Shown here piece by piece: positions 4,931 through 5,330 of a DNA stretch of 5,330 nt; position 1 is the stretch's first letter; each line of letters opens with the position of its first letter. The notes beneath the pieces were generated by a model. That model was not told the origin of the DNA. It did no database searches and saw only the letters and a list, made by a program, of their open reading frames with translations. The stretch comes from Candidatus Nanopelagicales bacterium (GTDB taxonomy: Bacteria; Actinomycetota; Actinomycetes; S36-B12): contig JALQSY010000129.1 of the NCBI GenBank assembly GCA_023264215.1, forward strand, positions 1-5,330, in the 5' to 3' direction. The position numbers and the translations under genes are program-made.

Positions 4931-5330
4931 ATGCCGTACAAGTCTGACGCGCAGCGTCGTCTGTTTCACCACCTTGCCGCGCAGGGCAAGATCCCGATGG
5001 CCAAGGTCCGCGAGTACGACGCGGCCAGCAAGGGCAAGAAGCTGCCCGAGTTTGTGGGCCATGCAAAGAAGGCCTTTGGCGGGCAGATCGAAGGCAAGAA
5101 GGGCGTTCGCTGCCCTGCCTGCGATTACCCGCTGGATCAGATCCCGGTGGCGCTGGACGCTGGCGAGGCTTGCCCGCGCTGTGGGTACGGCAGCGCCAAG
5201 GACGTTCCGCACAAGGCGCACGGCGGTGAGACCTACGCTATGCCGAAGTCGCATAGTGGGCACGGCGGCGAGGTGATGGACTCAACGGCGTATCGCGCTC
5301 GCGGTGGCATGACGTACTGTTCCAAGTGTG
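4931..5330 (+). CDS. Phage-type small basic protein with zinc ribbon, 3' partial
   Basis: The frame is open from the ATG at 4931 (SD AGGAG at 4920-4924, 6 nt upstream) to the right edge, giving 133 residues with no stop. The N-terminus MPYKSDAQRRLFHHLAAQGK resembles short, often unannotated proteins in tailed-phage structural regions that begin with a K-S-x-A-Q-R-R motif. It continues as a basic segment (KVREYD, SKGKKLPEFV), then a two-knuckle zinc ribbon, CPAC (61-64) and CPRC (81-84), and a further CSKC at 130-133 that may open a second ribbon. Four short glycine-pair motifs recur (FGGQ 49-52, HGGE 97-100, HGGE 111-114, RGGM 124-127), similar to the GG-E-V repeats of phage proteins of this kind. 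No function is recognised. Phage origin is inferred from the N-terminal motif, base composition and the preceding phage-like C-terminus. Confidence 0.75.
   Translation, partial: MPYKSDAQRRLFHHLAAQGKIPMAKVREYDAASKGKKLPEFVGHAKKAFGGQIEGKKGVRCPACDYPLDQIPVALDAGEACPRCGYGSAKDVPHKAHGGETYAMPKSHSGHGGEVMDSTAYRARGGMTYCSKC

Noticed and set aside
4502..5263. Open frames on - across the phage-like part (4502-4846, 4749-5066, 4895-5263)
   Set aside because: No SD-supported start or domain, and the + frames have coherent motifs (zinc knuckles, SD, promoter).
4700..5330. Standard prophage attachment junction
   Set aside because: No tRNA, integrase or direct repeat is present, and the first phage-like residues look like an internal virion gene rather than a phage end.

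Overview
The window is high-GC DNA from an actinobacterium (class Actinomycetes is likely) up to about position 4,700, followed by about 600 bases of a different, lower-GC, phage-like sequence that runs off the right edge. The host assignment rests on gene content and order. A DivIVA-domain membrane protein, Tag and DUF3117 lie next to an O-methyltransferase, HtrA, TatB and Mrp. From memory, the same families occur in this relative order in Mycobacterium tuberculosis (Rv1209, tagA/Rv1210, Rv1211 ... Rv1220c, sigE, rseA, htrA, tatB ... mrp). GTG starts, G/C-ending codons and a probable leaderless promoter agree with this.

Layout, left to right: (1) the C-terminal part of an Mrp/NBP35-type Fe-S carrier ATPase on +, cut by the left edge; (2) tatB and an HtrA-like serine protease on -, in transcription order htrA then tatB, meeting mrp tail to tail only 3 bp apart; (3) a 53-bp divergent promoter region; (4) a SAM-dependent O-methyltransferase on +; (5) a bidirectional hairpin terminator; (6) a tight - strand operon transcribed divIVA-like, tag, DUF3117, with a 4-base GTGA overlap and an SD-masking hairpin; (7) a 125-bp divergent region with a strong stem-loop; (8) a secreted Gly/His-rich protein with a small beta-rich (DUF5666-like) domain on +; (9) a composition break inside the end of that reading frame; (10) a phage-type leader with a sigma70-like promoter and the start of a zinc-ribbon protein on +, cut by the right edge.

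Functionally the host part is a housekeeping and envelope block: cofactor delivery (Mrp), Tat export, periplasmic/extracytoplasmic proteolysis (HtrA), alkylation repair (Tag) and a membrane-tethered polarity-type protein. The two most notable points are the absence of sigE-rseA between the methyltransferase and htrA, and the abrupt join to phage-like sequence, which is more likely an assembly chimera or an atypical insertion than a standard prophage end. I see no clear new defence or mobile system. The unusual candidates are the phage-like leader with two competing RNA folds and the partial zinc protein behind it. No tRNA, rRNA, CRISPR array or insertion sequence was recognised.
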